Shown: one piece after another, positions 52,848-61,241 of the stretch
Layout: every line of letters starts with the position of its first letter
How positions within the stretch are numbered: the stretch's first letter is position 1
Source of the DNA: Alphaproteobacteria bacterium
GTDB taxonomy: Bacteria; Pseudomonadota; Alphaproteobacteria; UBA8366; GCA-2717185
Length of the DNA stretch: 64,000 bases
Assembly (NCBI GenBank): GCA_040905865.1
Contig: JBBDQU010000036.1
Coordinates: 1-64,000, forward strand
Direction of reading: 5' to 3'
Made by a program: the position numbers and the translations under genes
Notes under the pieces: generated by a model
Told to the model about the DNA's origin: nothing
Databases searched by the model: none
Seen by the model: the letters and a program-made list of their open reading frames with translations, nothing else

Positions 52848-53608
52848 CGAAAAAGATCCTCGGCAATGTTCCGGATCAGGCCGCGGGCCGGGATTTCGGG
52901 GCCCGCATAGTCAAATCCGCGGACCAGCACCGCCGGCAAGCCTTCCGCCGCCTGTCCCTGCAGCATCGAGGCAGCCGCGGCGAGTTCGTCCGCCAGGCCG
53001 ACGATGGACGATTGCAAGGGACGACCGAACATATCGTCCTGCCCGCGCAGGTCGAGCAGTGAGGGAAACCCGGCAGCCCCGATGGCAATGCCCACTGTGC
53101 CGCTGCGCCAGGCCCGACCGACACTGTCGTTCATGATGACCGCGACGGAAACGCCACGACGCGCCAGGATTTCACCGCGCAGATGCGCGCAATCGCCATC
53201 CGGGTCGAGCGGCAGCAACAGCACGCGCTCGCCGCCGTCCTCCGCGGGTTCGACATTGGAGGCGTCGATTCCGGCATTGGCCATGACCATGCCGAGGCGG
53301 TGAACAACGATGATTACGCCGGGCCGTTTGCGCAGCACTTCACTGGACTCCGACAGGATCAGTTCGACCACCCGGGGATCCTTTTCGGTTTCCACCGCGA
53401 GAACCTCTGCTGCGGCGGATGGCGTGATCGTGTTCAGCACCGCGTAGCGGTTCTGCGCCTTGGAAAAAATTTTCTGTGCAATAACAAGGACATCGCCGTC
53501 ACGCAGATCGTCGCCAACGGCATCAAGCAACAGCGTGGCCAGGTCGTCGCCCGGCCTGACTCGCGGGATCCCGTCCAGCGTGCGAAGCGTCAGGGTTCTG
53601 GCTGTCAC
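52844..53608 (-). CDS. cofE: Coenzyme F420-0:L-glutamate ligase CofE (no fused nitroreductase)
   Basis: A 254-aa ligase matching the N-terminal half of FbiB. It has KIFSKAQNR near residue 45 (usually K-I-V-S-K-A-E-G-R), NAGIDASNVEP near 110, the metal-linked MNDSVGRAWRSGTVGIAIGAAG near 158-178. It adds one or more L-glutamates to F420-0 using GTP. The actinobacterial FbiB C-terminal FMN domain, which reduces dehydro-F420-0, is absent and no separate copy is in the operon. Overlaps cofD and npdG by 4 bp each. Confidence 0.93.
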   Translation of the reverse strand: MTARTLTLRTLDGIPRVRPGDDLATLLLDAVGDDLRDGDVLVIAQKIFSKAQNRYAVLNTITPSAAAEVLAVETEKDPRVVELILSESSEVLRKRPGVIIVVHRLGMVMANAGIDASNVEPAEDGGERVLLLPLDPDGDCAHLRGEILARRGVSVAVIMNDSVGRAWRSGTVGIAIGAAGFPSLLDLRGQDDMFGRPLQSSIVGLADELAAAASMLQGQAAEGLPAVLVRGFDYAGPEIPARGLIRNIAEDLFR

Positions 53609-54282
53609 GCGGTCCCGCCCGGCGTGCCGGTGATCCGAATGCCGGCGCCGTCGATCTTGTAGTTACGATTGATATGAATGAGCATCGCCGTCAGCGCCTC
53701 CCCGACCACCGAATTGTCGATCGGTCCCCCGTGCCAGCCTTTCATGCCGGCGGCCTCCACAAGCTTCAGGACTTCGTCGCGCGCGGCCTTCTTGTCGCCG
53801 AACACCAGCACATCGCTGTCGATTGCGTGCTCCATATCCTGAAGATGCGCCGCCGCGATATTATGAAAGGCCGAGGTCACTTGCACGTTCTCGCCCAGGC
53901 GTATCTGGGAGGTTTTCGCGGCGGACCCTTCCGGCGGGATATGCACCCGCGAAACACGCGGCGGCACAAGCGGCACCGTCACATCGACGAATATCTTGCC
54001 CTGCACGGCTTCCTTTACCGCATCGATTGTCGGGCCATGGTTTTCCCATGGTACGGTCATAACGACAATATCGCCCCTCGCTGCGGCTTCGGCGTTATCA
54101 TACCCGGAGACTGTTGAATTCGGCACGCGTTGCGCCAGCGCCTTTGCGGCATCGACGGCACGGTCCGCGGCGCGCGACCCGATTATGACCGGATACCCCG
54201 CCGACGCCCAGCGCAATGCCAGCCCCGCGCCAAGCGCCCCGGTGCCGCCAAGTATTGTAATGGAAGGCTTGCCGTCGGCCAT
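53605..54282 (-). CDS. npdG: F420H2:NADP oxidoreductase NpdG
   Basis: A 225-aa protein of the NADPH-dependent F420 reductase family. It opens with ILGGTGALGAGLALRWASAGYPVIIGSR, the Rossmann NADP site, and has MTVPWENH near residue 79, a FVDVTVPLVPPR segment near 98 and NIAAAHLQDM near 145. It moves hydride between NADPH and F420, supplying F420H2. Start at 54282 (MADGKPSITILGG); the longer frame to 54375 carries no family sequence. First gene of the F420 operon. Confidence 0.93.
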   Translation of the reverse strand: MADGKPSITILGGTGALGAGLALRWASAGYPVIIGSRAADRAVDAAKALAQRVPNSTVSGYDNAEAAARGDIVVMTVPWENHGPTIDAVKEAVQGKIFVDVTVPLVPPRVSRVHIPPEGSAAKTSQIRLGENVQVTSAFHNIAAAHLQDMEHAIDSDVLVFGDKKAARDEVLKLVEAAGMKGWHGGPIDNSVVGEALTAMLIHINRNYKIDGAGIRITGTPGGTA

Positions 54283-54374
54283 CAATATGCTCCTGAACTG
54301 TTCTCGTTCTTGCACCGGATAAATTATCGTCTCACGAAAGACGGAGATACTGAATTTCTCCCGGGTTCTATTCA

Positions 54375-54392
54375 ATGACTATCTGTAGTCAT
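54375..54392. promoter_or_regulatory. 18-bp dyad, possible operator between npdG and the dioxygenase gene
   Basis: ATGACTATCTGTAGTCAT: perfect 7-bp arms around TCTG. It lies 93 bp upstream of npdG and 167 bp upstream of the dioxygenase gene, in a 276-bp divergent spacer that is richer in A+T than its surroundings. Confidence 0.45.
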
Positions 54393-54462
54393 CATGGAGT
54401 GCAACCAAGCTGCTATAGATATTCTCCAAAATTTTTCGATGCCGAGCGATTCGGTTTGAGGG

Positions 54463-54475
54463 ACTATATGATAGT
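54463..54475. promoter_or_regulatory. Second, related short dyad in the same spacer
   Basis: ACTATATGATAGT: perfect 5-bp arms around ATG. It shares the ACTA...TAGT core with the dyad at 54375, but with one base more between half sites. Two similar sites suggest one dimeric regulator binding twice. Confidence 0.3.
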
Positions 54476-54558
54476 AGACTTTGCCATCACTTTGCCCGTT
54501 TTGCTTCCGGCCGAAGATGCGCTACGGTTGTCTTCCCTGAAATCCCGGGAGGAAACAG

Positions 54559-55452
54559 ATGACTGACATTCAGGCAGCACCATACAGCCGCGGGACAGGC
54601 ATTCCCTATCCGTTCGATATACGCGCACTGACCGAAACCGGCGGCGCGGAGATATTCGGGCTGGACCTTGCAGCGCCTTTGGACGGTGCGATGCGCGACG
54701 CGATCATGCGGGCGTTTCTCGAATTCCATATCCTGGTATTCCGGGGTCAGTCCCTGACCAAGGACCAGCAGGCCGCGTTCAGCAGGAATTTCGGCGAACT
54801 GGAGCATCATGTCGGGCGACTGCCGGATGGGTCCCCCTACCCCATTGTCCATACGGTGACCAACCTGGATAGCGATGGCAAACCGACGCCGGGAGCGGTC
54901 GCGCTGGGCAATTACTTCTTTCATACGGACAAATCCTATCACGAAATTCCGTCGCTGATGACCATGCTGCACGCAATTGAATTGCCTCCCAAGGGCGGCG
55001 ACACCCAGTTCGCCAATACGGAACTCGCCTATGACGCGCTCTCGCCGGAGATGAAGGAACGGATTGCGGGGCTGAAGGCGGAACACAGCTGGGAAGCCAG
55101 CCGCCGCAACTGCGGCGCGCCGCCGGCGACGGAGGAACAGAAACGCGAACGGCCGCCGGTCGTTCACCCCATCGTCCGAACCCATCCGGATACGGGCCGG
55201 AAGAGCATTTATCTTGGCAATCATGCCTCGCATATCGTCGGCCTGCCAGCGGCAGAGAGCGATGCGTTGATTACCCAACTGATGGAACATGTGGGGCAGC
55301 CGCAATTCACCTACACCCACCAATGGCGCGACGGCGATTACGTCATGTGGGACAACCGCTGCCTGTTGCACCGGGCCCTGCGGAATTACGAAATGGCGAC
55401 GCAACGGCGCGTGCTGCACCGGACGGTGATTATCGGAACGGCGCCGTATTAA
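54559..55452 (+). CDS. TauD/TfdA family Fe(II)/2-oxoglutarate-dependent dioxygenase
   Basis: A 297-aa dioxygenase with the iron-binding triad: His122 and Asp124 in FFHTDKSYHE and distal His271 in CLLHRALRNY. The 2-oxoglutarate-binding Arg follows in RRVLHRT. A lid-like region of about 45 residues (PPATEEQKRERPP) lies between. Family members hydroxylate taurine, aryloxyalkanoates and other small acids. A GGGAGGAAAC site precedes ATG 54559. An SDR gene follows after 37 bp, which could oxidise the hydroxylated product. Confidence 0.92.
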   Translation: MTDIQAAPYSRGTGIPYPFDIRALTETGGAEIFGLDLAAPLDGAMRDAIMRAFLEFHILVFRGQSLTKDQQAAFSRNFGELEHHVGRLPDGSPYPIVHTVTNLDSDGKPTPGAVALGNYFFHTDKSYHEIPSLMTMLHAIELPPKGGDTQFANTELAYDALSPEMKERIAGLKAEHSWEASRRNCGAPPATEEQKRERPPVVHPIVRTHPDTGRKSIYLGNHASHIVGLPAAESDALITQLMEHVGQPQFTYTHQWRDGDYVMWDNRCLLHRALRNYEMATQRRVLHRTVIIGTAPY

Positions 55453-55489
55453 CCGTTCATTCGGCGGCGAAGATTGAAGGGCGGCACGC

Positions 55490-56254
55490 GTGACAGGGCA
55501 GCTTGAAGGTAAAACGGCAATAATCACAGGCGCCGCGCGCGGACTGGGCAGGGAATACGCGATCCGTCTTGCGGGGGAAGGCGCGGCTGTCGTGGCGGGC
55601 GATGTCCGGAACTGCGCGGAAACCGTGGATGCGATCACGGCGTCCGGCGGGCGCGCCGTGAGCGTTTCGCTGGACGTAACGGATATGGCGCATTGCCATC
55701 ACGCCGCAATGACAGCCATCGAGTCTTTTGGGGCCATCGATATACTGATCAACAATGCCGCGCTGTATGGCGGTCTCAACAGCGGGCGGTTCGAAACGCT
55801 CGATCCGGATGAATGGAACCGTGTGCTGAGTGTCAACGTCACCGGTGTTTGGAATTGCTGCAAGGCCGTTATCGAACCGATGCGTGCGGCAAAACAGGGC
55901 AGCATCATCAATATCAGCTCTCTGGCCGCGATCTACGGCCTGCCCTATTCGCTGCATTACGCAATGTCCAAGGCAGCCGTGATCGGTATAACCCGCAGTC
56001 TGGCCCGGGAACTGGGCAGGGACTGGATCCGCGTCAACGCGATTGCCCCCAGCGCGGTACTGACGGAAGGCACGGACGAGTTTTTCGGCGACAAGCTGGA
56101 AAGGGCCAAGGAAGTTATCGCCGGCAATCAGAGCCTCAAGCGCAATCTGGAAGTCGGCGACCTTGCCGGAACGGTTATCTATCTCGCCAGCGACGCCAGC
56201 AAATTCGTAACCGGACAGACCCTGATGGTGGATGGCGGAACGGTCTATCTGTAA
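55490..56254 (+). CDS. SDR family oxidoreductase
   Basis: A 254-aa short-chain dehydrogenase with TGAARGLGREYAIRLAGEGA near residue 12, NNAALYGG near 87, the catalytic YAMSK near 155-159 and an MVDGGTVYL C-terminus. Start is GTG at 55490 with a GAAGGGCGG site. It is in the same orientation as the TauD-type dioxygenase 37 bp upstream and is likely co-transcribed. The substrate is not known. Confidence 0.9.
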   Translation: MTGQLEGKTAIITGAARGLGREYAIRLAGEGAAVVAGDVRNCAETVDAITASGGRAVSVSLDVTDMAHCHHAAMTAIESFGAIDILINNAALYGGLNSGRFETLDPDEWNRVLSVNVTGVWNCCKAVIEPMRAAKQGSIINISSLAAIYGLPYSLHYAMSKAAVIGITRSLARELGRDWIRVNAIAPSAVLTEGTDEFFGDKLERAKEVIAGNQSLKRNLEVGDLAGTVIYLASDASKFVTGQTLMVDGGTVYL

Positions 56255-56283
56255 TCGCTCTGCGATGTCAGGCCGGCGAGGAA

Positions 56284-56604
56284 CTACTCGATATCCGATC
56301 CTGACCGATAGCCACTGATCTCGGTAATCAGGCGCTCTTCACTGTCTTCGTTCAGGTCGAATGCCATGGCAAATCCATCGTCAAGAATTCGAACCACACT
56401 GCCCGTCAGGATACCGAAATCTTCCATATCCATTTCAATGTCCTGATCCGAATCGAAATAAAAATCGTCGTCGTCAAGATTTACCGCGGCGCCACTTAAT
56501 GAAATATCCACCAGGGTACCATCGTGCGTTCCCGCGCCATCACGCACAGTAACGGCGCGATCCAGCTTGACGCGTTCATGCTTGCGTCTTTCCAGGCCAG
56601 CCAT
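56284..56604 (-). CDS. Single-domain PilZ protein (predicted c-di-GMP receptor)
   Basis: A 106-aa protein consisting of one PilZ domain. The c-di-GMP-binding RxxxR is seen in ERRKHERVKL at residues 5-14, and the second motif (D/N-x-S-x-x-G) as DISLSGAAV near residue 33-41. An unusual acidic insert (LDDDDFYFDSDQDIEMDMED) follows. Such single-domain proteins act as adaptors for c-di-GMP. It fits with the PleD-like receptor elsewhere in the window. Confidence 0.88.
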   Translation of the reverse strand: MAGLERRKHERVKLDRAVTVRDGAGTHDGTLVDISLSGAAVNLDDDDFYFDSDQDIEMDMEDFGILTGSVVRILDDGFAMAFDLNEDSEERLITEISGYRSGSDIE

Positions 56605-56763
56605 ACCACCCTCCGCCGAGAGAACAATGAGCCATGGAAAAAATCTAAGGGATAACAGGTAAACAAGAGTTTAATAGGTATTCCTGCGATCCGGCACTTT
56701 CACGCGCAGCTTAGCGGTGTTTAATCTGTATCCTGGGGCTGGGCGATTTTGATTGAACTGTTA

Positions 56764-58152
56764 TTACTTGCGACGCCAAACCGTCTGGCCGGACTTGTCT
56801 TCCAGCACAACACCCGCTTCCTGCAGCACGTCCCGAATACGGTCGGATTCAGCAAAATTCCTTGCCATCCGCGCCGCCGCGCGCTCCGCGACAAGTGTAT
56901 CGATGGCGGTATCGTCCAGGGCGTCATCGCTTCTGGCGCGCCAGCGAAACCACTGTTCCGGATCCTGCTGCAACAGTCCCAGAACAGCACCACCGGCCCG
57001 CACCGCTGAAAGCGCCGCTGATTTTTCTACCGGCGACCCTGCGGCATTCAACGCAGCGACAGCCTCATGCAACGCGGTAATAGCCAGGGGCGTATTCAGG
57101 TCATCTTCAAGCGCGGCGACCATGGCGGGCGGCGGATCGCTCGCGACCGCCGGTTCCGCCGACAACCCGCGAAGCGCGCCATACCAGCGGTCCAGCACGG
57201 CTTTCGCCTGGCGTACCCCGTCCTTGCTGAAATCAAGCGGCGCGCGGTAATGGGTTTGCAGCAGGGTCAGACGCAGCGCCTCGCCGGGGAATTCGTCGAG
57301 CAGTTCACGGGCTGAATAGAAATTCCCCAGCGACTTCGACATTTTTTCGCCTTCGCTCATCAGGTAGCCGTTATGCACCCAGTATCTGGCGAAATGGGAG
57401 CCCGGGTTGCCGCAGCAGCTTTGCGCTATTTCATTTTCATGATGCGGAAAAATCAGGTCCTGCCCACCGCCATGAATATCGAAATCCTCGCCAAGGTGTT
57501 TCTGGCTCATCGCCGAGCATTCCACATGCCAGCCCGGTCGCCCCCGGCCCCAGGGACTCGGCCACCCGGGCAGGTTATCCGGGCTTGGCTTCCACAGGAC
57601 AAAATCCGCCGGATCGCGTTTATACGGTGCGACATCGACACGGGCGCCCGAAATCAGCGCATCCCTGCTGTGACGCGACAGCCTTCCGTAATCCGGCATG
57701 GCGGGGACGTCGAACAGGACGTGCCCTTCCGCCGCATAGGCATGCCCCGAACCGATCAACCGCTCGATCAGGGCGATCATTTCCGGAATATGCTCTGTCG
57801 CGCGCGGTTCGACATCCGGAGGCAGCGTATTCAGGGCCGCAGCATCGTCGTGAAACTGTTCGGCTGTGCGCTCCGTCAAGACGCGGATATCCTCGCCGGT
57901 TTCCTGCGCCCGCGCATTGATCTTGTCGTCCACATCCGTGATGTTCCGGACATAGGTTACCTTCGGGTACATCCGCAGAAGAACCCGGTACAACACATCG
58001 AACACAACGAGCGGCCGGGCATTTCCGATATGGATATTGTCATAGACGGTCGGGCCGCAGACATACATCCGCACATTGTCCGGGTCGATCGGGACGAAAT
58101 CCTGCTTCTCTCTGGCGAATGTATTGTGCAGCTTCAACGGCACCGGCAGCAT
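56764..58152 (-). CDS. cysS: Cysteinyl-tRNA synthetase
   Basis: A 462-aa class I tRNA synthetase. It has the N-terminal YVCGPTVYDNIHIGNARP (zinc Cys and HIGH-like motif) at residues 29-46, WHVECSAMSQKHLGEDFDIHGGGQDLIFPHHENE near 212-245, and GEKMSKSLGNFYS with the KMSKS loop near 270. It charges tRNA-Cys. Length is normal. A CoA-transferase gene lies 17 bp upstream on the same strand. Confidence 0.96.
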   Translation of the reverse strand: MLPVPLKLHNTFAREKQDFVPIDPDNVRMYVCGPTVYDNIHIGNARPLVVFDVLYRVLLRMYPKVTYVRNITDVDDKINARAQETGEDIRVLTERTAEQFHDDAAALNTLPPDVEPRATEHIPEMIALIERLIGSGHAYAAEGHVLFDVPAMPDYGRLSRHSRDALISGARVDVAPYKRDPADFVLWKPSPDNLPGWPSPWGRGRPGWHVECSAMSQKHLGEDFDIHGGGQDLIFPHHENEIAQSCCGNPGSHFARYWVHNGYLMSEGEKMSKSLGNFYSARELLDEFPGEALRLTLLQTHYRAPLDFSKDGVRQAKAVLDRWYGALRGLSAEPAVASDPPPAMVAALEDDLNTPLAITALHEAVAALNAAGSPVEKSAALSAVRAGGAVLGLLQQDPEQWFRWRARSDDALDDTAIDTLVAERAAARMARNFAESDRIRDVLQEAGVVLEDKSGQTVWRRK

Positions 58153-58169
58153 CCTCTATCTGGATCAGG

Positions 58170-59387
58170 TCAGGCGATAACGCCGTCTTGTTTAAAGCGG
58201 TCGATTTCCGCGTCGTCATAACCCGCGGTACGCAAGACCTCAACCGTGTGTTCCCCCTGCTCCGGCGCCAGTGTCGGCGTTTCCTTCTCGACGCCGGCAA
58301 CCTGGATCGGGCTGTCGACAATATAGGCTGCGCCGGCCCTCGGATCGGGCATGGGGCGCAATGCGCCGCTATCCTTCATCTGCTGGTCCAGGGCGACATC
58401 GCCGACAGAAGCGACCTCGCCGAACGTGAAGCCATTTTGCGACAACAGATCGCGCCAGCTTTGCCGGTCCTTGCGACGGAACACCGTGTCGAGCGCATGG
58501 ATGAGGCTCTTCGCGTTTTCGTCACGCGCCGCGACCGTCGCGTAGCGGGGATCGTCCGCCAGTTCCGCCGCACCGGCCAGGCGTGCGAAATCGGCCCACC
58601 GATGCTCCTGATGCATCATGACAAGATGCAGCCAATAGCCATCCGATGTCTGGTAGAGATTGTTGAACGCGTTGTCCGCGTCCTCGCGTGCGGGCCTGGG
58701 TTCCACGACGCCGCCGCTGAGCTGCGCCTGTACCATGATGGCGTTGGACCACAATCCGTTGCTCATCAGCGACGTGGATACCATGCTGCCCTTGCCCGTG
58801 CGTTCGCGCCGGTACAGCCCGGTCGCAATGGCGCCGAACATCGCCACGGCCGTCGGGTGGTCGCCCATTCCGGGCATGGAGCGGGCCGGTGCGGAGTCGG
58901 GCGACGGCTTCACCAGATCCATGAGACCGGTTCGGGCCCACCAGGCAGTACTGTCAAATCCCGTACGTCCGGCCTCGGCCCCCGTTTCGCCATACGCCGT
59001 GAGCGAGGCATAGATGATCCGCTCGTTCAGCGGCTCAATATCCTCATAGCGGATTTTCAGGCGTTTCCGGGGGGCCAGCGGCATGTTCGTGACGAAGACA
59101 TCGGCGTCGCGCACAAGGCGATACAGGATTTCGCGGCCGGCATCGGCTTTCAGGTCCAGCGTAATTCCCTTTTTGTTACGGTTATCGACGATCCACTGAT
59201 GCGGCACGGGACTGGAAGGATAGCGCTTGCCCCGGTTCACGCCGCGATAGGGATCCCCGTCGCCAGGGGCTTCAACCTTGATCACCTCGGCGCCGAAATC
59301 GGCCATGATCGTCGCCGCAGCGGGCGCTGCAATGAAACTGCCGACATCGAGCACCTTCAGGCCGCTGAAAATCCCCTCACCCATCAT
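58170..59387 (-). CDS. CaiB/BaiF family CoA-transferase (type III)
   Basis: A 405-aa family III CoA-transferase. It starts with GLKVLDVGSFIAAPAAATIMADFGAEVIKVEAPGDGD, the standard N-terminus, and the segment IIYASLTAYGETGAEAGRTGFDS near residue 125 to 145 followed by a catalytic-Asp region in GFDSTAWWARTG. It moves CoA between carboxylic acids (for example formyl-, succinyl- or carnitine-type donors). The LysR gene lies 3 bp upstream on the same strand, so it is co-transcribed with its likely regulator. Confidence 0.9.
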   Translation of the reverse strand: MMGEGIFSGLKVLDVGSFIAAPAAATIMADFGAEVIKVEAPGDGDPYRGVNRGKRYPSSPVPHQWIVDNRNKKGITLDLKADAGREILYRLVRDADVFVTNMPLAPRKRLKIRYEDIEPLNERIIYASLTAYGETGAEAGRTGFDSTAWWARTGLMDLVKPSPDSAPARSMPGMGDHPTAVAMFGAIATGLYRRERTGKGSMVSTSLMSNGLWSNAIMVQAQLSGGVVEPRPAREDADNAFNNLYQTSDGYWLHLVMMHQEHRWADFARLAGAAELADDPRYATVAARDENAKSLIHALDTVFRRKDRQSWRDLLSQNGFTFGEVASVGDVALDQQMKDSGALRPMPDPRAGAAYIVDSPIQVAGVEKETPTLAPEQGEHTVEVLRTAGYDDAEIDRFKQDGVIA

Positions 59388-59390
59388 TCG

Positions 59391-60287
59391 CTACTCCTTG
59401 CCGGTTTCGCCGCGCGCTTCCGCCAGCACCCAGTCGACAAATTTATCTGTATGCGCGTCAGAAACATGTGTTGCAGGTTGGCTGATGTAATAGGACTGGC
59501 CGTCCGGTGCAAACCCAAAGGGTGCGATGAGGCGACCGTTCGCGAGGTCGCCGGCGACGAGCACCCGCGGGCAAACCGCAAATCCCAGCCCGGAAACGGC
59601 GGATTCGATCAGAAAGTAATAATGCTCGAAATACTGTCCGGCGAGCGGATCGACTTCCGGAATACCCTGAGACTCAAGCCAGTGCGGCCAGGCCAATGGA
59701 CGCGTATGGGTGTGCAGCCGCTCGAATTGCGACAGGTCGGGGCGATCATCCGCGCCGTTTGGCGACCACAATACGGGGCTGCATACGGGACCAACCTGCT
59801 CCGCCAGCAATGGCGTTGTCTTTGTGCCGGGCGACCATGGAGGCCTGCCGACGCGGATGGCCACGTCGATCCCGTCCGCCCCGAAATCGAACGGTTGATC
59901 GGATGCCGACAGCCGGACCTCGACATCGCTGTGCAGGTTTTGAAACCGGTACAGTCTCGGGATCAGCCAACGCATGGTAAAGGTTGCAAGGCAGGAAACG
60001 ATGACCGTACGGCTTCGCGATGCGGCTTTTACTTGGGCCGTTCCCGCTGCTATCAGGTCGAGCGCCGCGGATACGGAGGTAAGCAGCGCTTCACCGGCTT
60101 CGGTCAGGACCACGCGGCGATGCGCGCGCCGAAACAGCGCCGTCCCCAGATACTCCTCCAACGCCCTCACCTGGCGGCTGATGGCGCCATGCGTGACAAA
60201 TAACTCCCCGGCGGCACGCGAGAAACTGCTGTGTCGCGCGGCGGCCTCGAAACTGCGCAATGCGTTCAATGGCGGTAGCTGTCGCAT
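59391..60287 (-). CDS. LysR family transcriptional regulator (GcvA-like)
   Basis: A 298-aa regulator with the N-terminal winged HTH (LNALRSFEAAARHSSFSRAAGELFVTHGAISRQVRALE, residues 6-43) and a periplasmic-binding-like effector domain. The HTH sequence groups it with GcvA/AmpR-type LysR proteins. Start at 60287 (MRQLPPLNALRSF) is the normal N-terminus; the frame extends 54 residues upstream without similarity. Divergent from the EamA exporter and immediately upstream of the CoA-transferase; either could be its target. Confidence 0.9.
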   Translation of the reverse strand: MRQLPPLNALRSFEAAARHSSFSRAAGELFVTHGAISRQVRALEEYLGTALFRRAHRRVVLTEAGEALLTSVSAALDLIAAGTAQVKAASRSRTVIVSCLATFTMRWLIPRLYRFQNLHSDVEVRLSASDQPFDFGADGIDVAIRVGRPPWSPGTKTTPLLAEQVGPVCSPVLWSPNGADDRPDLSQFERLHTHTRPLAWPHWLESQGIPEVDPLAGQYFEHYYFLIESAVSGLGFAVCPRVLVAGDLANGRLIAPFGFAPDGQSYYISQPATHVSDAHTDKFVDWVLAEARGETGKE

Positions 60288-60401
60288 TTGTCTGTGAGTT
60301 TTTCTAACCTGACGATTCCGAATACTCGTTTGCACGACGTCGAAGTTGTCCATAAGACATTCCGACCGACAATAAATAACCGAAGAATTATCGTATCCAA
60401 A

Positions 60402-61241
60402 ATGGAACCGTTCGCAACAGCCCTTGTCCTGACCTCCGCCGTGATGCACGCCTCCTGGAATGCGTTACTGAAAGGCACAGGAGACGGGCTGATCCTTATT
60501 GCCGTTATCAGCGCCGCCAGCGCCGTAATCGGCATTGCCGGCATAATGATATTTCCGGTGCCGCTGCGGGAGGCATGGCCGTTCATCGCCGCCTCCGCCC
60601 TGCTGCATACCGGGTACAAGATTTTTCTGATCCGGGCTTACCGGTATGGCGACCTCAGCCAGGCCTACCCCATCGCCCGCGGAACGGCCCCGGTCATCGT
60701 TCTGATCATCGCCAGCCTGTTTCTCGGCGAAAATATCGGTCCCGGGAATGCCGTTGCGATCCTGATCATCGCGGCAGGCATTGGCGGATTGGCGCTGGGT
60801 TCACGAACGGCGTCGTCGCTCGAGGCGGTGTCAATATTCTACGCTTTTGCAACGGCGGGGTTTATTGCCTCCTATACGATGGTCGATGCGGTGGGCGCGC
60901 GCCTCGCCATGACGCCGCATGGCTACACTGCCTGGCTGTTCGCGATCGAGGGATTGTATTTCCCGCTGATTGTTCTCTACCGGCGGGGCCCGGGAGCCCT
61001 GGGCGCCATGCGGACCTGCCTGCGGTCGGGCGCCATTGGCGGTGCGCTTTCAACCGGCGCGTACTGGCTTGTCATATGGGCGCTGACCCTCGGGCCGACG
61101 GCGCCCGTTGCGGCGCTTCGTGAAACCAGTATCGTTATCGGTGCACTGATCGGTGTCGTATTCCTCAAGGAACGCATGGGGCCGCATCGCATCATAGCCG
61201 CATGTATCGTCGCCGTCGGTGTCATTCTCCTGCAACTGTGA
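60402..61241 (+). CDS. EamA family (DMT) transporter
   Basis: A 279-aa membrane protein with two EamA repeats, about ten helices in total. The first repeat opens with MHASWNALLKGTGD; segments SQAYPIARGTAPVIVLIIASLFLGENI and PVAALRETSIVIGALIGVVFLKERMG (end of repeat 2) are the hallmark blocks. EamA proteins usually export small metabolites. ATG 60402 begins just before the first helix; the longer frame to 60288 is unlikely. Overlaps the GT41 gene by 20 bp convergently. Confidence 0.85.
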   Translation: MEPFATALVLTSAVMHASWNALLKGTGDGLILIAVISAASAVIGIAGIMIFPVPLREAWPFIAASALLHTGYKIFLIRAYRYGDLSQAYPIARGTAPVIVLIIASLFLGENIGPGNAVAILIIAAGIGGLALGSRTASSLEAVSIFYAFATAGFIASYTMVDAVGARLAMTPHGYTAWLFAIEGLYFPLIVLYRRGPGALGAMRTCLRSGAIGGALSTGAYWLVIWALTLGPTAPVAALRETSIVIGALIGVVFLKERMGPHRIIAACIVAVGVILLQL

